The notes below the pieces were generated by a model. It had not been told where the DNA came from. It did no database searches and was given only the letters and a program-made list of their open reading frames with translations. The position numbers and the translations under genes are program-made. Below are positions 1 through 9,207 of a stretch of 64,000 nucleotides of DNA, one piece after another. Position 1 is the first letter of the stretch, and each line of letters begins with the position of its first letter. Source of the DNA: Costus lasius (lineage: Eukaryota; Streptophyta; Magnoliopsida; Zingiberales; Costaceae); NCBI GenBank assembly GCA_027563935.2, contig CM050451.1:101025565-101089564 (forward strand). The letters run 5' to 3'.

Positions 1-40
1 CTACTACGACCCTTGAGACACTATTTCTGTTCCGTTATAG

Positions 41-344
41 GTATTGGAGGCCAGAGTGCCACGTCCTAACAAGACGGGGGCCACCCACTGATACCTCCTC
101 TACCATTCAGTTCTAGGTATTGGAGGCCAGAGTGCCACGTCCTAACAAGACGGGGGCCACCCACTGATACCTCCTCTACCATTCAGTTCTGGGTATTGGA
201 GGCCAGAGTGCCACGTCCTAACAAGACGGGGGCCACCCACTGATACCTCCTCTACCATTCTGTTCTGGGTATTGGAGACCAGAGTGCCACGTCCTGACAA
301 GACGGGGGCCACCCACTGATATCTCCTCTACCATTCTGTTTCTG
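41..344 (+). repeat. Four 76-bp tandem repeats in A's 5' LTR
   Basis: GTATTGGAG recurs at 41, 117, 193 and 269, an exact 76-bp period. Each unit holds an imperfect hairpin, GTGCCACGTC, seven bases, then GACGGGGGCCAC. Its reverse strand reads GACGTGGC, which fits the plant ABRE/G-box core ACGTGKC. Related repeats occur in elements D and I. The same array is present in the 3' LTR from 16388. Confidence 0.95.
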
Positions 345-660
345 ATATGCATGCATTGTCTCGTCCTCGGCAGAGGTGGGGTCAGACCTTCTGTGGTAAT
401 CAAGCCTTCTGTGGCCTTTCTGTTTCCGATGTAGACTATCCGTTTGGACTCTGAAAATTCTGATTTTCTGTCTGTCAGTTCTGATTTCTGTAGTTCTGTT
501 TCGATCTGTATTTAGATGTATTAGGCGGTGTGGTTAGTTGGTATGGGTTGGTATATTCATATCCTACCTGCTTGAAGCCTATTGTTACAAGTATCTGTAT
601 TTGATTGTGTTTTGTTTCTGATATGAGTGTGCATGTTAAGCTGATTTATTTTATCTGTTA

Positions 661-666
661 AATAAA
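661..666 (+). terminator. Possible polyadenylation signal AATAAA in A's LTR
   Basis: AATAAA lies in the distal third of the LTR and is repeated at 17008-17013 in the 3' LTR. Only the 3' LTR copy could serve to end the element's transcript. The site of polyadenylation cannot be seen from sequence alone. Confidence 0.35.
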
Positions 667-1091
667 AGAATTTCAACTTAAGCATGATATTTTTGATGTG
701 TACTATGGATGACTTTTAGTGTCTTTTACTCACTGAGCTTTTTAGCTCACCTCCGTTGTTTAAATGTTTTCAGGTGAGACATCAAGACAGTAACCGCTAC
801 AGCTAATTGTTATGATGCTAATGTTTGATGTAATTTCTAAGAATTTTCTTCTAAAAATTTATCAGGCCTGCGTGCCTAATTTGTTATGACTTATGTGACA
901 CGTTTTATCTCCTGAGGGCTTATGCCTGTTTTCAGGATATTATAATATAGTTGTCTCGTTTAAATTATTGGATACGAGTCTTGGATTCTTTTAGTGAATT
1001 GGTTCTTATTTTGAAATGTCCGATTTGAGATGTGTAACCGAATTTGTGTTGTTTTAGTATCTGAATAATCAGTTCTGCATATTTCTGAAAT

Positions 1092-1112
1092 TCCACATAT
1101 GTGTAGTGTGGA
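1092..1112 (+). other. Hairpin with TATGTGTAG loop in A's LTR
   Basis: TCCACA, nine-base loop TATGTGTAG, TGTGGA. It corresponds to hairpins with the loop TATGTCTAG in D (22205-22227, 22292-22314) and I (61846-61868). Repeated at 17439-17459. Confidence 0.7.
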
Positions 1113-1361
1113 CATTTGTTGTTGTTACATGTGTGTCTGTGCAGCAGTAGTTTAGTATACTTGCTGCCGGATTTTTTCTGAACTTCCGGATTTCTATTTC
1201 CTAGTAAATCGATCCTACTCAGTTCTGTGCGGTTTTCAGTTCCGTAGTAATGTCCTTCGATGCCGCTTTCTTCTTGTGTATTAATGGAAGAGTAAAAATT
1301 TTTTTTTAGCCCCGTATTTTACTTGTATGCGTGTGGGGTGTGTTCTGAGGGATGTTACAGA

Positions 1362-1373
1362 TGGTATCAGAGG
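1362..1373 (+). other. Primer-binding site of element A (tRNA-Met)
   Basis: TGGTATCAGAGG begins two bases after the LTR end. It matches the 3' end complement of plant initiator tRNA-Met, the usual primer for plant gypsy and copia reverse transcription. Confidence 0.93.
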
Positions 1374-1502
1374 AATTTTACTAGCAATTAGAAACTCCGG
1401 GGAAGGAAAACTCTGTTTGTGTATTGCTAGAAACCAAGTTAGGATCTGATCCGTGATTGAATATTGGTTGTTATTCTACAGTGTTATGTGGTGCAGGTAC
1501 AA

Positions 1503-2694
1503 ATGGTGCGACCAAGATCTAGCAGTAGCAACGGTGATCAACAGTCTGATCTGAGGCAGGCCATGGAGGCTATGACTGCTATGATGCAACAACAGAACGC
1601 ATTCATTCAGCAGCAAACTCAGATGATGCAGCAGCAGCAGGCGCAGCAAATGGAGGTTCAGCAACAGTTATTGCAGCGGCTGTCGCAGACACAGTCTCAG
1701 TCACAGGCACAACCGGCTGGTTCTCCTCTGGGTGATGGCGCACATCAACGATATGCTCGGTTGGTTCGAGAATTTCAGCACCTGAACCCGACTGCATTTT
1801 ATGGTAGTCCGGGGCCCAGAGCTGCTGAGGATTGGCTTTTGACACTGGAAAAGATTTTCCAGGTTTTGCGCTGTGATGATGCAGACAAGCTATGTTTGTC
1901 TGTCTTCATGTTGCGTGGAGATGCTGAAGATTGGTGGAAGGGAGTCGTCAGACTGGCGGCAACTGAATCCAGAGTTGTTGATTGGCAGTACTTCATGATG
2001 AAGTTCAATGCTAAGTTTTTCCCCTCTAGCTTATCTGAGGAGCGCGAGGTGGAGTTTATTCGTCTTGAGCAGGGCGACCTGACGGTGGATCAGTATGAAG
2101 CCACATTCGCTCGGTTGTCGGGGTATGCTCCTCACTTAGTCAACACCGAGGAAAGAAGAGCCAAGAAGTTTCAGCGGGGTTTGAGGAAAGATATCAGGAC
2201 AAGGGTAGCTATGCTACACTTGGAAACTTATGCTGAAGTGGTAGACAGGGCTCGCACTGCTGAGAGGTGCATTGCGGAGATGGCTGCAGATACTATTCCA
2301 GTCACTGCACCCACCCCTACTTCTGTGACTTACGCACCCACTCTGGGTGGTAAGGATAAGAAGAATTTCAAGAGGAAGAAAGACAATAAGGGCAGATACC
2401 AACCTTATCAGAAGCCAGCCAGCACAGTTTCTCAGAATGGCAAGAAGTGTCTCCACTGTGGGAGCACTAAACATCAGGATAATGAGTGCTACAGGAAGAT
2501 TGGCGCTTGCTTCAGATGTGGTAAGGTGGGGCATATGATTAGGGACTGTCCTATGCCGGATGCTAGAGGACAGGGTCAGGGTGAGAAGCCTACTGTGCAG
2601 ACTCGCGTGTATGCCATCGCGGAGAGGGATGCTTCGGCTTCGAAGTCCGTGGTGGAAGGTACACTTTATGTGTTTAGTTATTTGGCACGCATTC
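1503..2694 (+). CDS. Element A Gag (5' part of gag-pol, cut by element B)
   Basis: This encodes the structural Gag protein that packages element RNA. I start it at ATG 1503 (MVRPRSSS...) because D and I begin the same way (MVRTRG, MVRSRG); an in-frame ATG at 1464 adds 13 codons. A glutamine/methionine-rich coiled-coil-like stretch (about codons 30-75) precedes the retrotransposon gag domain, which carries the AEDWLLTLEKIFQVL and [13 protein letters not shown] blocks. Two CCHC zinc knuckles follow near 2448-2490 (CLHC...C) and 2508-2550 (CFRC...C). Coding sequence runs to 2694, where B enters just before the protease. The frame reads 15 codons into B's LTR before a stop. The same frame resumes at 11015. 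Confidence 0.93.
2690..2694 (+). other. Target-site duplication of element B, left copy (CATTC)
   Basis: CATTC at 2690-2694 is repeated at 11010-11014 and directly flanks both B LTRs. Removing B plus one copy restores A's reading frame across the junction. Confidence 0.97.
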
Positions 2695-4496
2695 TGATGG
2701 GGGGCCAAGCATGCAACATTCAAACAACGCTTTTTTGAAAACATTTGCTATTAAGATATAACTATGAAACCCATTTAAACTAACGCTTTGAGAAATTAGG
2801 TTTGATAATCTTATAATGAAATCCGAAGCTACATTCAGCAACTAATCTTATCATGCACTTCTAGTAAAGCTTATCATGTGATTCTAAAACCTCAAGTAGA
2901 CATAGCATGCGGTTCTACAACATTAAAGAAATCTAGCATGCGACTCTACCATAAGAAACTAGGGCTAATCTAAGGGAGGAACTCACCTTGCACCCTTTGA
3001 GAATAGAAAGGGTGTCCTTCCCGTTCTTCACCGGTCCAATGGTGGAATCTCACGAAGTAGGGCCCTATGAGCTTACACACATGTCATTGCAGCATCCCAC
3101 ACATGCGTGGGTGAATTTTGAAAATAATATTAAGAGGCCAATACACAAGACAATCAAGGGGGAGGCTAGACTCCAAATTCCCTTGTTAACATAGTTTAGA
3201 CTATCTAGGCTTAGGGGGAGAGAAGAGGGGATAGCTTGCTTGTCATCCCATGGCCTTGCGCCTCCTGCAGAAAGCAAACATAAGTGCAAAGGGGCTGTCC
3301 AACAAGTATCAAGAACCACAACAACAATTAACAAGAACAATGACCCAAAGGGGAAGAAGACTTAGCTAAAGTGGGGGTGGCTTGTTCTCGGCATGGAGTT
3401 GATGGCACCTTCTTGAGTCTCGAATGTGTCCAGCTCCTCCTCTTGATTGAAGGCTCTTCAAGGCTTGAGGGAGGAAGTGGCGTGAGCTCCCATCTTCAAG
3501 ACAAGCGCATATGGAGGAAGAAGGTGGAAGAACAAGAGGGGTGGATAGACACTCTCGGCAATGGTTGGAAGAGGGGAAGGGGGTTAGGTGACACACACCA
3601 TAAGAAGACACACTTCTGAAATTCGAAAATTCATTCAACACTAAGTGATGGCTTTACAAGAATTTACATCATATAGGGGAGTCTCCAACGGTTATCTCCC
3701 TTCCTAAGTTCAAAAACAAGTCACACAAGTCAAAGATGATGTAGACAACTCAAGGGCTGGTTTCTTCTTCCAAATGGGCGATTGCTTGGAGGTTGAACTC
3801 TGAAGTCTTCAGCAGGTTGGTAAGTTCGAAATCTGAGATGAGAGTGGACTGAAGAGGCTGCTGATGGCTGACATTGCAGGCTGCAAATTGGCATGGGCGG
3901 CTGGCACTTGAAGGGACTGAAGTTGTTGCAAAGTGCAGGCTGCTCCTTGACTTTGGGGGCTGGCGCATGATGGACTGAAGTGGGCATTGTTTCAAGCTGC
4001 CCCTTGACTTTGATGGCTGGCGCATGTTGAGCTGAAATAGGTCATTGAGCTGGCTGCTCCTTGACTTGATTAGAGATGAAGGTGAACTCCACATGGCTGC
4101 CAACTAGGATGGTGGAAGTTGGGGTACTTGTGGTGTTGCTCCATTAGGTTGGGGTGGGCTGATTTCCTCTTGAGTTGGGCTGATGGCCCATGGCATCTCT
4201 TGGAGTTGTCTTGACCTGATTTTGACTTGCATTCCAAGATTGGAGTTGACCTATACTATTACATCAATTTCATGCACTAACCTACTATACATAAGTGGCG
4301 GATCCTAGGCATGTAACTACATGGTGTAATGGGAGGGTGGATCTAACCTACCATATGATGCACCCTAATCTAAGACAAAATAAGCAACAAAAGGGGGTCC
4401 TAAGGAAGCCATATCTAATGGCTAGGATAGCCATACCGAGAGGGCTTCTTTCGGACCCGGGTGGACCTCCGAAGGTCCTGCTTTGGTCCCACATCA
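2695..4496 (-). repeat. 3' LTR of element B
   Basis: Identical as far as I can see to 9208-11009 (offset 6513). It runs TGATGG...CCACATCA on the plus strand. The last 27 codons of the polyprotein (4496 down to 4415) lie inside it. Small open frames of about 60-130 codons occur on both strands and are repeated exactly in the other LTR; none resembles a known protein. Confidence 0.96.
3840..4080 (+). repeat. Degenerate 57-59 bp tandem repeat in B's 3' LTR
   Basis: CTGGCRCWTG recurs at 3901, 3960 and 4017, each followed by a GACTGAAGT-like block and a CTTGACTTTG-like block. It is repeated in the 5' LTR about 6513 bp to the right. Function unknown; it may be a U3 enhancer array. Confidence 0.6.
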
Positions 4497-7400
4497 GCTC
4501 TCCCGGGGTGGGAAAAATTCTCCTCTGGAGAATTATCTTTGTACCCTTGGAGAAGCTCGGGTGCGGACCTAGCAAGCTCAGCCTCGGGAAGCCAGGCCTC
4601 CTCACCATCAGTAAATTTGATGCGGTAATAAAGCTGTACCTCATCAGGGGTGAGTCGGGTCTGGTCCTCGAGTATGGCCTCAATCTCTGAGTCGTGGCAA
4701 GTGTCTGGTTCTTGTATAGAGAGAGGCGGATGATACAGCGTCAGATCCTCCACATTGATGGTGGAGGATATCCCCAGTTCTGGTGGTAGGTCCAGGAGAT
4801 AGGCATTATCGTTGACCTTCTTCAGAATAGTGAAGGGCCCAATGCCCTTGGCGTCCAACTTGCGGCCGGGTCCTTGGATGCGCTCCTCGCGGACCCGCAA
4901 CATTACCTGATCCCCTACAGAAAATACCTTCTCTCGGCGATGTTTATTAGTATCATCACGATATTGATTGACAGAGTCCTGAATTTTACTGAATAGCTCA
5001 TGATGTAATTGCGAAATATGAAAAGCATAATCTCGGGCCGAAATAGAGGTCTTGCAATGTTTAGGGGCAGAAAATAGGTCAATTGGCTTGTTAGGCTGGT
5101 ATCCTAGATTTGCCTGGAAAGGAGACAGACCAGTAGTCCTGTTAGGAACACTATTGTAGGAAAACTCAGCTGTAGGTAACAGCTTGTCCCAATCACTGGG
5201 GTGTTCTCCTACGAGACTCCTAAGGATGCTCCCGAGTGATCTGTTGATCACTTCGGTCTGCCCATCCGTCTGGGGATGGTAGGCCGTTGAGAACTTCAGT
5301 TTTGTGCCTAAAAGAGCCCATAGTGTTCTCCAGAAATGACTAACAAATCTAGTATCTCTATCCGAAACTATAGTGAGAGGGGTACCATGCAACCTAACAA
5401 TGTCTCTAAAGAAGATTCTAGCCATATGGGAGGCATCGGTAGTTTTAGTACAAGGTATGAAATGAGCCATTTTTGTGAACCGGTCTACCACAACATAAAT
5501 AGAGTCATGCCTAGCAGCAGTCCTAGGCAATCCTAGAACAAAGTCCATACTAATGTCCTGCCACGGTGCCTGGGGAATAGGCAGAGGGGTGTACAGTCCA
5601 AAATTGTGCTTCTGGACTTTAGTGGATTGACAGGTTCCACAGTGCCTAACTACCTTGGCCACATCTCGGTAGAGTTGAGGCCAAAAGAATCTTTCCTCGA
5701 CCAAGGCACGGGTCTTCTCTCGACCATGGTGCCCAGCAGACCCTCCTCCATGGAGTTCCCAAATTAGGAAATCCCGGATTGAGGACTTAGGCACACAGAG
5801 TGTTGGCCCAAGGAAGAGATACCCATCCCTAAGGGTGTACATGGGGTGACTCATAGGATCTCTAGTCATATCATCATAAATAGCAGAAAAGTCAGGGCAA
5901 TCTAGGTAAGCAGTTTTCATATGTTCAAATCCTACAAGTTCAGCATGCATAGTTTGTAAAATGAAGACTACCCTACTTAGAGCATCAGCAACTTTGTTGT
6001 TAGATCCAGATTTGTGTTTTAAGACAAAAGTGTACTGTTGTAAATATTCTACCCATTTAGCATGTCTAGCATTGAGTTTTCTTTGGGCACTAAGGTAAGA
6101 TAGGGCTTGGTGGTCACTATTTAAAGTAAACTCATGGTGGAGAAGGTAGTGCCGCCAATGCCTTAAAGATTGAACTACGGCATAGAACTCTTTGTCATAG
6201 GTTGAGTATTTCTGCTTGGCCTCATTCAGTTTTTCACTGAAGAAGGCAATAGGGTGACCTTCTTGGCTGAGGGTCCCACCTATGCCAATGCCAGAAGCAT
6301 CACAATCAACCTCAAAGACCTTGCCAAAGTCAGGCAATCTTAAAACAGGGGCAGAGGTCATCCTACTCTTAAGCTCAGTGAAAGCCCTATTGGCAGACTT
6401 GGTCCAACTAAAGTCCCCTTGTTTCATGCAATTGGTGATAGGAGCTACTATGGTGCTAAAATTCCGTATGAACCTACGGTAGAAGGTAGCAAGGCCATGA
6501 AAGCTCCTAACTTCGGTAAGGGTCTTGGGCTCTGGCCAGTCTAATATGGCTTGGACTTTAGATGGGTCAGCTTGAAGCCCAAGGTCAGAAACAATAAACC
6601 CTAGAAAGACAACTCTGGGAGATAGAAAAGAACATTTCTTCAGGTTGACATACAGCTTTTCATCTCTAAGAAGGGTTAGAGTCTGCCTTAAGTGCCCTAG
6701 GTGCTCCTTTTGTGACTTACTATAGATAAGTATGTCATCAAAGTATACAACTAGGAACTTCCCTAAATAGGGTCTAAGCACTTGGGTCATAAGTCTCATA
6801 AATGTGGAAGGGGCATTGGTTAGCCCGAAAGGCATGACTAACCATTCATATAAGCCGTCTTTGGTTTTGAAGGCGGTCTTCCACTCATCCCCTTCTCTAA
6901 TCCTAACCTGATGATATCCACTTCTGAGGTCAAGCTTGGAAAACCATTTGGACCCTACTAACATATCTAACATGTCATCTAGCCTAGGTATGGGGAACCT
7001 ATACTTGATGGTAATCTTGTTGATAGCTCTACAATCTATACACATGCGCCAACTGCCATCCTTCTTTGGGGTAAGAAGGGCTGGGACGGCGCAGGGACTT
7101 AGGCTTTCCCTGATGTAACCCTTACACAATAAATCATCTACTTGTCTTTTGAGCTCCTCATGCTCGGTAGGGTTCATCCTATAGTGGGGTAGGTTGGGAA
7201 GAGAGGATCCAGGAACTAAGTCTATGGCATGTTGTATGTCCCTAAGAGGTGGCAGTCCTTCAGGGAGGTCCTCTGGAGTGAGCTCACTAAACTCTTGGAG
7301 CAAGGATTCTACTTCTGGGGGAGGCTTCTCATCCACTTCAGGGTTGGTTTCTTTGATGACTAAGGTGTAAAGGGGTTGATCTTCTATAATTTCCTTAGTG

Positions 7401-8719
7401 AAGGTTTGAGGCCTTATAAGTTGAATGGTAGGCTGGTCTTTCTTGGGTTCCTCTATCTTACCCTTACTAGTTGTGGCTCTAAGTTCTTTGGGGAGAGAGG
7501 GTTTGAGCCTAATCTTTTGATCTTTATGGGTGAAGACATAGGTATTGGTCCGACCGTAGTGGACAACATCCATGTCATACAACCAGGGGCGTCCTAAGAG
7601 GATTTGGGCTACATCCATAGTAAGGACGTCACACCAGATCTTGTCCTCATATGTACCAAACTGGATAGGTACGAGGCACCTATGGGTCACAGGGACACTA
7701 GTTTGGTTAACCCAAGAAATATTGTAAGGACTAGGTCGGGGTTCCATCTTGAGGTTCAGTTTGGTGGCAGCTATGTGGGAGACAGCATTGAGGCTGCTTC
7801 CACCATCAATGACCACCTTGCACATGTGACCATGGCATTTGGTGTAGGTGTGGAAGATACTGGTTCGGCGCCAGTCCTCAGTGGGGGTCGGTTTGACAAG
7901 GGTGCACCTAACTACCCCTAAGGTGTTGAAGATGTCATCACTACTATCATAGTCATTGACTTCAATTTCTTGGTCAGGGTCTTCCTCAAGGGTGGGCTCA
8001 GGGTCTATGTCTTCCTCAGCTAGGACCATGACCTTCATAACCTTCTTAGGACACTCTTTTGCAAAATGTCCCTTCTGCCTACAGTTATGACAAGTGGGGA
8101 TGTCTGTAGTTTGAGCAGTTCTTGGTTTTGGGTTTGAGCTAGAAGGCAAGTGCATAGGAGCTGGCCTATAGATGGGCCGGGGAGGGAGGGTTTCCTTTCT
8201 ATTCTTAAGTTCTTGTTCAACTTCTAGGGCCCTTTGATAAGCTATCTCTGGGGTATCTAATTGAAAATAGGTCAAGGCCCTCTTAATGTCAGGTCTAAGG
8301 CCATTCTTGAATCGACTTAGGATCATACCTTGGTCTTCCTTGGCTTCACACCTAATGAGAAGTTCTTCTAGCTTAGATTGATAGGCTTCTACAGTGGAGG
8401 AGCCTTGAGTGTGACTATTAAGTTCATCCTTAAGCTTTTGCATGAAACCAGGTGGGACATACTTTTGCCTAAGTAGGTATTTCATTTCATCCCAAGATTC
8501 AACGGGAGGCTTACCATCCCTTTCTATAGTTCTTTCGACATGGGTCCAATAGAGTCTAGCGGATCCTTCTAATAGGCATTTTGTGAACCTAACCTTACTT
8601 TCATGGTGCATAAGGCTATATTCAAAGTATTGGTCTAACTTTGTGGCCCAATCTAGGAACTCCTTGGGGTTAAGAGACCCACCAAAAGTAGGGGGGTTGA
8701 TCTTGATGGCACGTTGCAC
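4415..8719 (-). CDS. Element B Gag-Pol polyprotein (1434 codons from first ATG in this frame)
   Basis: One long frame carries the element's enzymes. Rough residues: gag domain 1-190; CCHC zinc knuckle C210-C223; retropepsin-like protease with VVIDGGSS at 302-309; reverse transcriptase about 510-700 with YFDD at 659-662; RNase H about 800-915 with D805, E844, D869 and D912; integrase zinc-binding HH...C1027-x2-C1030; catalytic D1059, D1120, E1156 with the expected 35-residue spacing; and a chromodomain-like segment about 1345-1393. The tail is rich in Arg, Lys and Ser and is encoded inside the 3' LTR. Homology with element C shows the true frame begins further upstream (to about 8890), where it switches to the frame of the Gag start at 9045. 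All catalytic residues I can check are present. Confidence 0.95.
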   Translation of the reverse strand: MQRAIKINPPTFGGSLNPKEFLDWATKLDQYFEYSLMHHESKVRFTKCLLEGSARLYWTHVERTIERDGKPPVESWDEMKYLLRQKYVPPGFMQKLKDELNSHTQGSSTVEAYQSKLEELLIRCEAKEDQGMILSRFKNGLRPDIKRALTYFQLDTPEIAYQRALEVEQELKNRKETLPPRPIYRPAPMHLPSSSNPKPRTAQTTDIPTCHNCRQKGHFAKECPKKVMKVMVLAEEDIDPEPTLEEDPDQEIEVNDYDSSDDIFNTLGVVRCTLVKPTPTEDWRRTSIFHTYTKCHGHMCKVVIDGGSSLNAVSHIAATKLNLKMEPRPSPYNISWVNQTSVPVTHRCLVPIQFGTYEDKIWCDVLTMDVAQILLGRPWLYDMDVVHYGRTNTYVFTHKDQKIRLKPSLPKELRATTSKGKIEEPKKDQPTIQLIRPQTFTKEIIEDQPLYTLVIKETNPEVDEKPPPEVESLLQEFSELTPEDLPEGLPPLRDIQHAIDLVPGSSLPNLPHYRMNPTEHEELKRQVDDLLCKGYIRESLSPCAVPALLTPKKDGSWRMCIDCRAINKITIKYRFPIPRLDDMLDMLVGSKWFSKLDLRSGYHQVRIREGDEWKTAFKTKDGLYEWLVMPFGLTNAPSTFMRLMTQVLRPYLGKFLVVYFDDILIYSKSQKEHLGHLRQTLTLLRDEKLYVNLKKCSFLSPRVVFLGFIVSDLGLQADPSKVQAILDWPEPKTLTEVRSFHGLATFYRRFIRNFSTIVAPITNCMKQGDFSWTKSANRAFTELKSRMTSAPVLRLPDFGKVFEVDCDASGIGIGGTLSQEGHPIAFFSEKLNEAKQKYSTYDKEFYAVVQSLRHWRHYLLHHEFTLNSDHQALSYLSAQRKLNARHAKWVEYLQQYTFVLKHKSGSNNKVADALSRVVFILQTMHAELVGFEHMKTAYLDCPDFSAIYDDMTRDPMSHPMYTLRDGYLFLGPTLCVPKSSIRDFLIWELHGGGSAGHHGREKTRALVEERFFWPQLYRDVAKVVRHCGTCQSTKVQKHNFGLYTPLPIPQAPWQDISMDFVLGLPRTAARHDSIYVVVDRFTKMAHFIPCTKTTDASHMARIFFRDIVRLHGTPLTIVSDRDTRFVSHFWRTLWALLGTKLKFSTAYHPQTDGQTEVINRSLGSILRSLVGEHPSDWDKLLPTAEFSYNSVPNRTTGLSPFQANLGYQPNKPIDLFSAPKHCKTSISARDYAFHISQLHHELFSKIQDSVNQYRDDTNKHRREKVFSVGDQVMLRVREERIQGPGRKLDAKGIGPFTILKKVNDNAYLLDLPPELGISSTINVEDLTLYHPPLSIQEPDTCHDSEIEAILEDQTRLTPDEVQLYYRIKFTDGEEAWLPEAELARSAPELLQGYKDNSPEENFSHPGRADVGPKQDLRRSTRVRKKPSRYGYPSH

Positions 8720-9045
8720 ATCATACTCTCTAGGTCTATGATAGGGGGCTTGTGGGGCATGAGGCCCTTCCCATTCGGTTTGAGCATGATTGACTCTAGG
8801 GGTGTGTGAAGGAGATCCTTGAACATTTGGTTCCCTTGGGTGGGATCCACTATTAGGTCGGCTAGTAGTTTGGGGTCCATCTTAGAGTTAGACTCTAGGG
8901 TGTTAAGCCTATTGTCTATGACACCTATGGAATGTTGAAGGGTTGCTAGGGTCTCTCTAAGGGAGGCCATTTCAATTGAGAGGGCACTCACCTCATGGTC
9001 AATAGCTTGATTGAGACCATAGGGGGCACCGGATCTAGTAGCCAT
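8653..9045 (-). CDS. Element B Gag N-terminus, in a different frame from Gag-Pol
   Basis: The ATG at 9045 gives MATRSGAPYG, matching the start of element C's Gag (MTTRSGANYN at 33091). The frame stays open to 8653, but similarity to C ends near 8885. From there the homologous reading (HRPREYDVQR, just before the ATG at 8719) lies in the other frame. The simplest explanation is a single-base insertion or deletion near 8885. Programmed frameshifting is less likely, because C reads straight through and Gag itself is being split. An in-frame ATG at 9093 adds 16 codons without similarity. Confidence 0.75.
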   Translation of the reverse strand: MATRSGAPYGLNQAIDHEVSALSIEMASLRETLATLQHSIGVIDNRLNTLESNSKMDPKLLADLIVDPTQGNQMFKDLLHTPLESIMLKPNGKGLMPHKPPIIDLESMMCNVPSRSTPLLLVGLLTPRSS

Positions 9046-9190
9046 TTTCGAAATGAGTAAAGCTTTTTGAAAATAGATCCTAAGGTGATACAAGATAGAT
9101 ATTCAAATTCTTTCAAACACCTAGGTCCAAAATCGCCTTAGTAGTAGGAAAATAAAGTTTTGGTCTTTTAAAATCCTACCCTAAGAGCCT

Positions 9191-9204
9191 AAGCTCTGAT
9201 ACCA
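9191..9204 (-). other. Primer-binding site of element B (tRNA-Met)
   Basis: The minus strand reads TGGTATCAGAGCTT, three bases from the end of the 5' LTR. This fixes B's orientation and makes the right-hand LTR its 5' LTR. Confidence 0.94.
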
Positions 9205-9207
9205 AGA

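Larger units (their letters stand above)
1..1359 (+). repeat. 5' LTR of element A (3' part only)
   Basis: This is the same sequence as 16348-17706. It ends in GATGTTACA at 1351-1359, directly before the primer-binding site. The missing 5' part should be about 1.95 kb, judged from the complete 3' LTR of 3305 bp. It contains four 76-bp tandem repeats (from 41), a possible polyadenylation signal AATAAA (661-666), and several small hairpins near 734-749, 864-877, 910-937 and 1092-1112. Confidence 0.95.

Noticed and set aside
41..344. CRISPR-like array or satellite
   Set aside because: The 76-bp units are head-to-tail without unique spacers and sit in the same place in both A LTRs, so they are LTR-internal tandem repeats.
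1464..2738. Stand-alone zinc-knuckle protein gene of 424 codons
   Set aside because: It is A's Gag cut off by B's LTR; the last 15 codons are LTR sequence and the frame resumes at 11015.
2214..2744. 176-codon minus-strand ORF opposite gag
   Set aside because: Lies entirely antisense to A's gag, has no recognisable domain, and similar shadows occur opposite D and I gag.
3065..4103. Set of 60-120 codon ORFs repeated exactly at 9578-10616
   Set aside because: They are duplicated because they lie in the two LTRs of B, not because they are a gene family; no known domain seen.
8885..8890. Programmed frameshift signal in B
   Set aside because: Element C reads through the same region in one frame and the shift would fall inside Gag, not between Gag and Pol; an indel is simpler.
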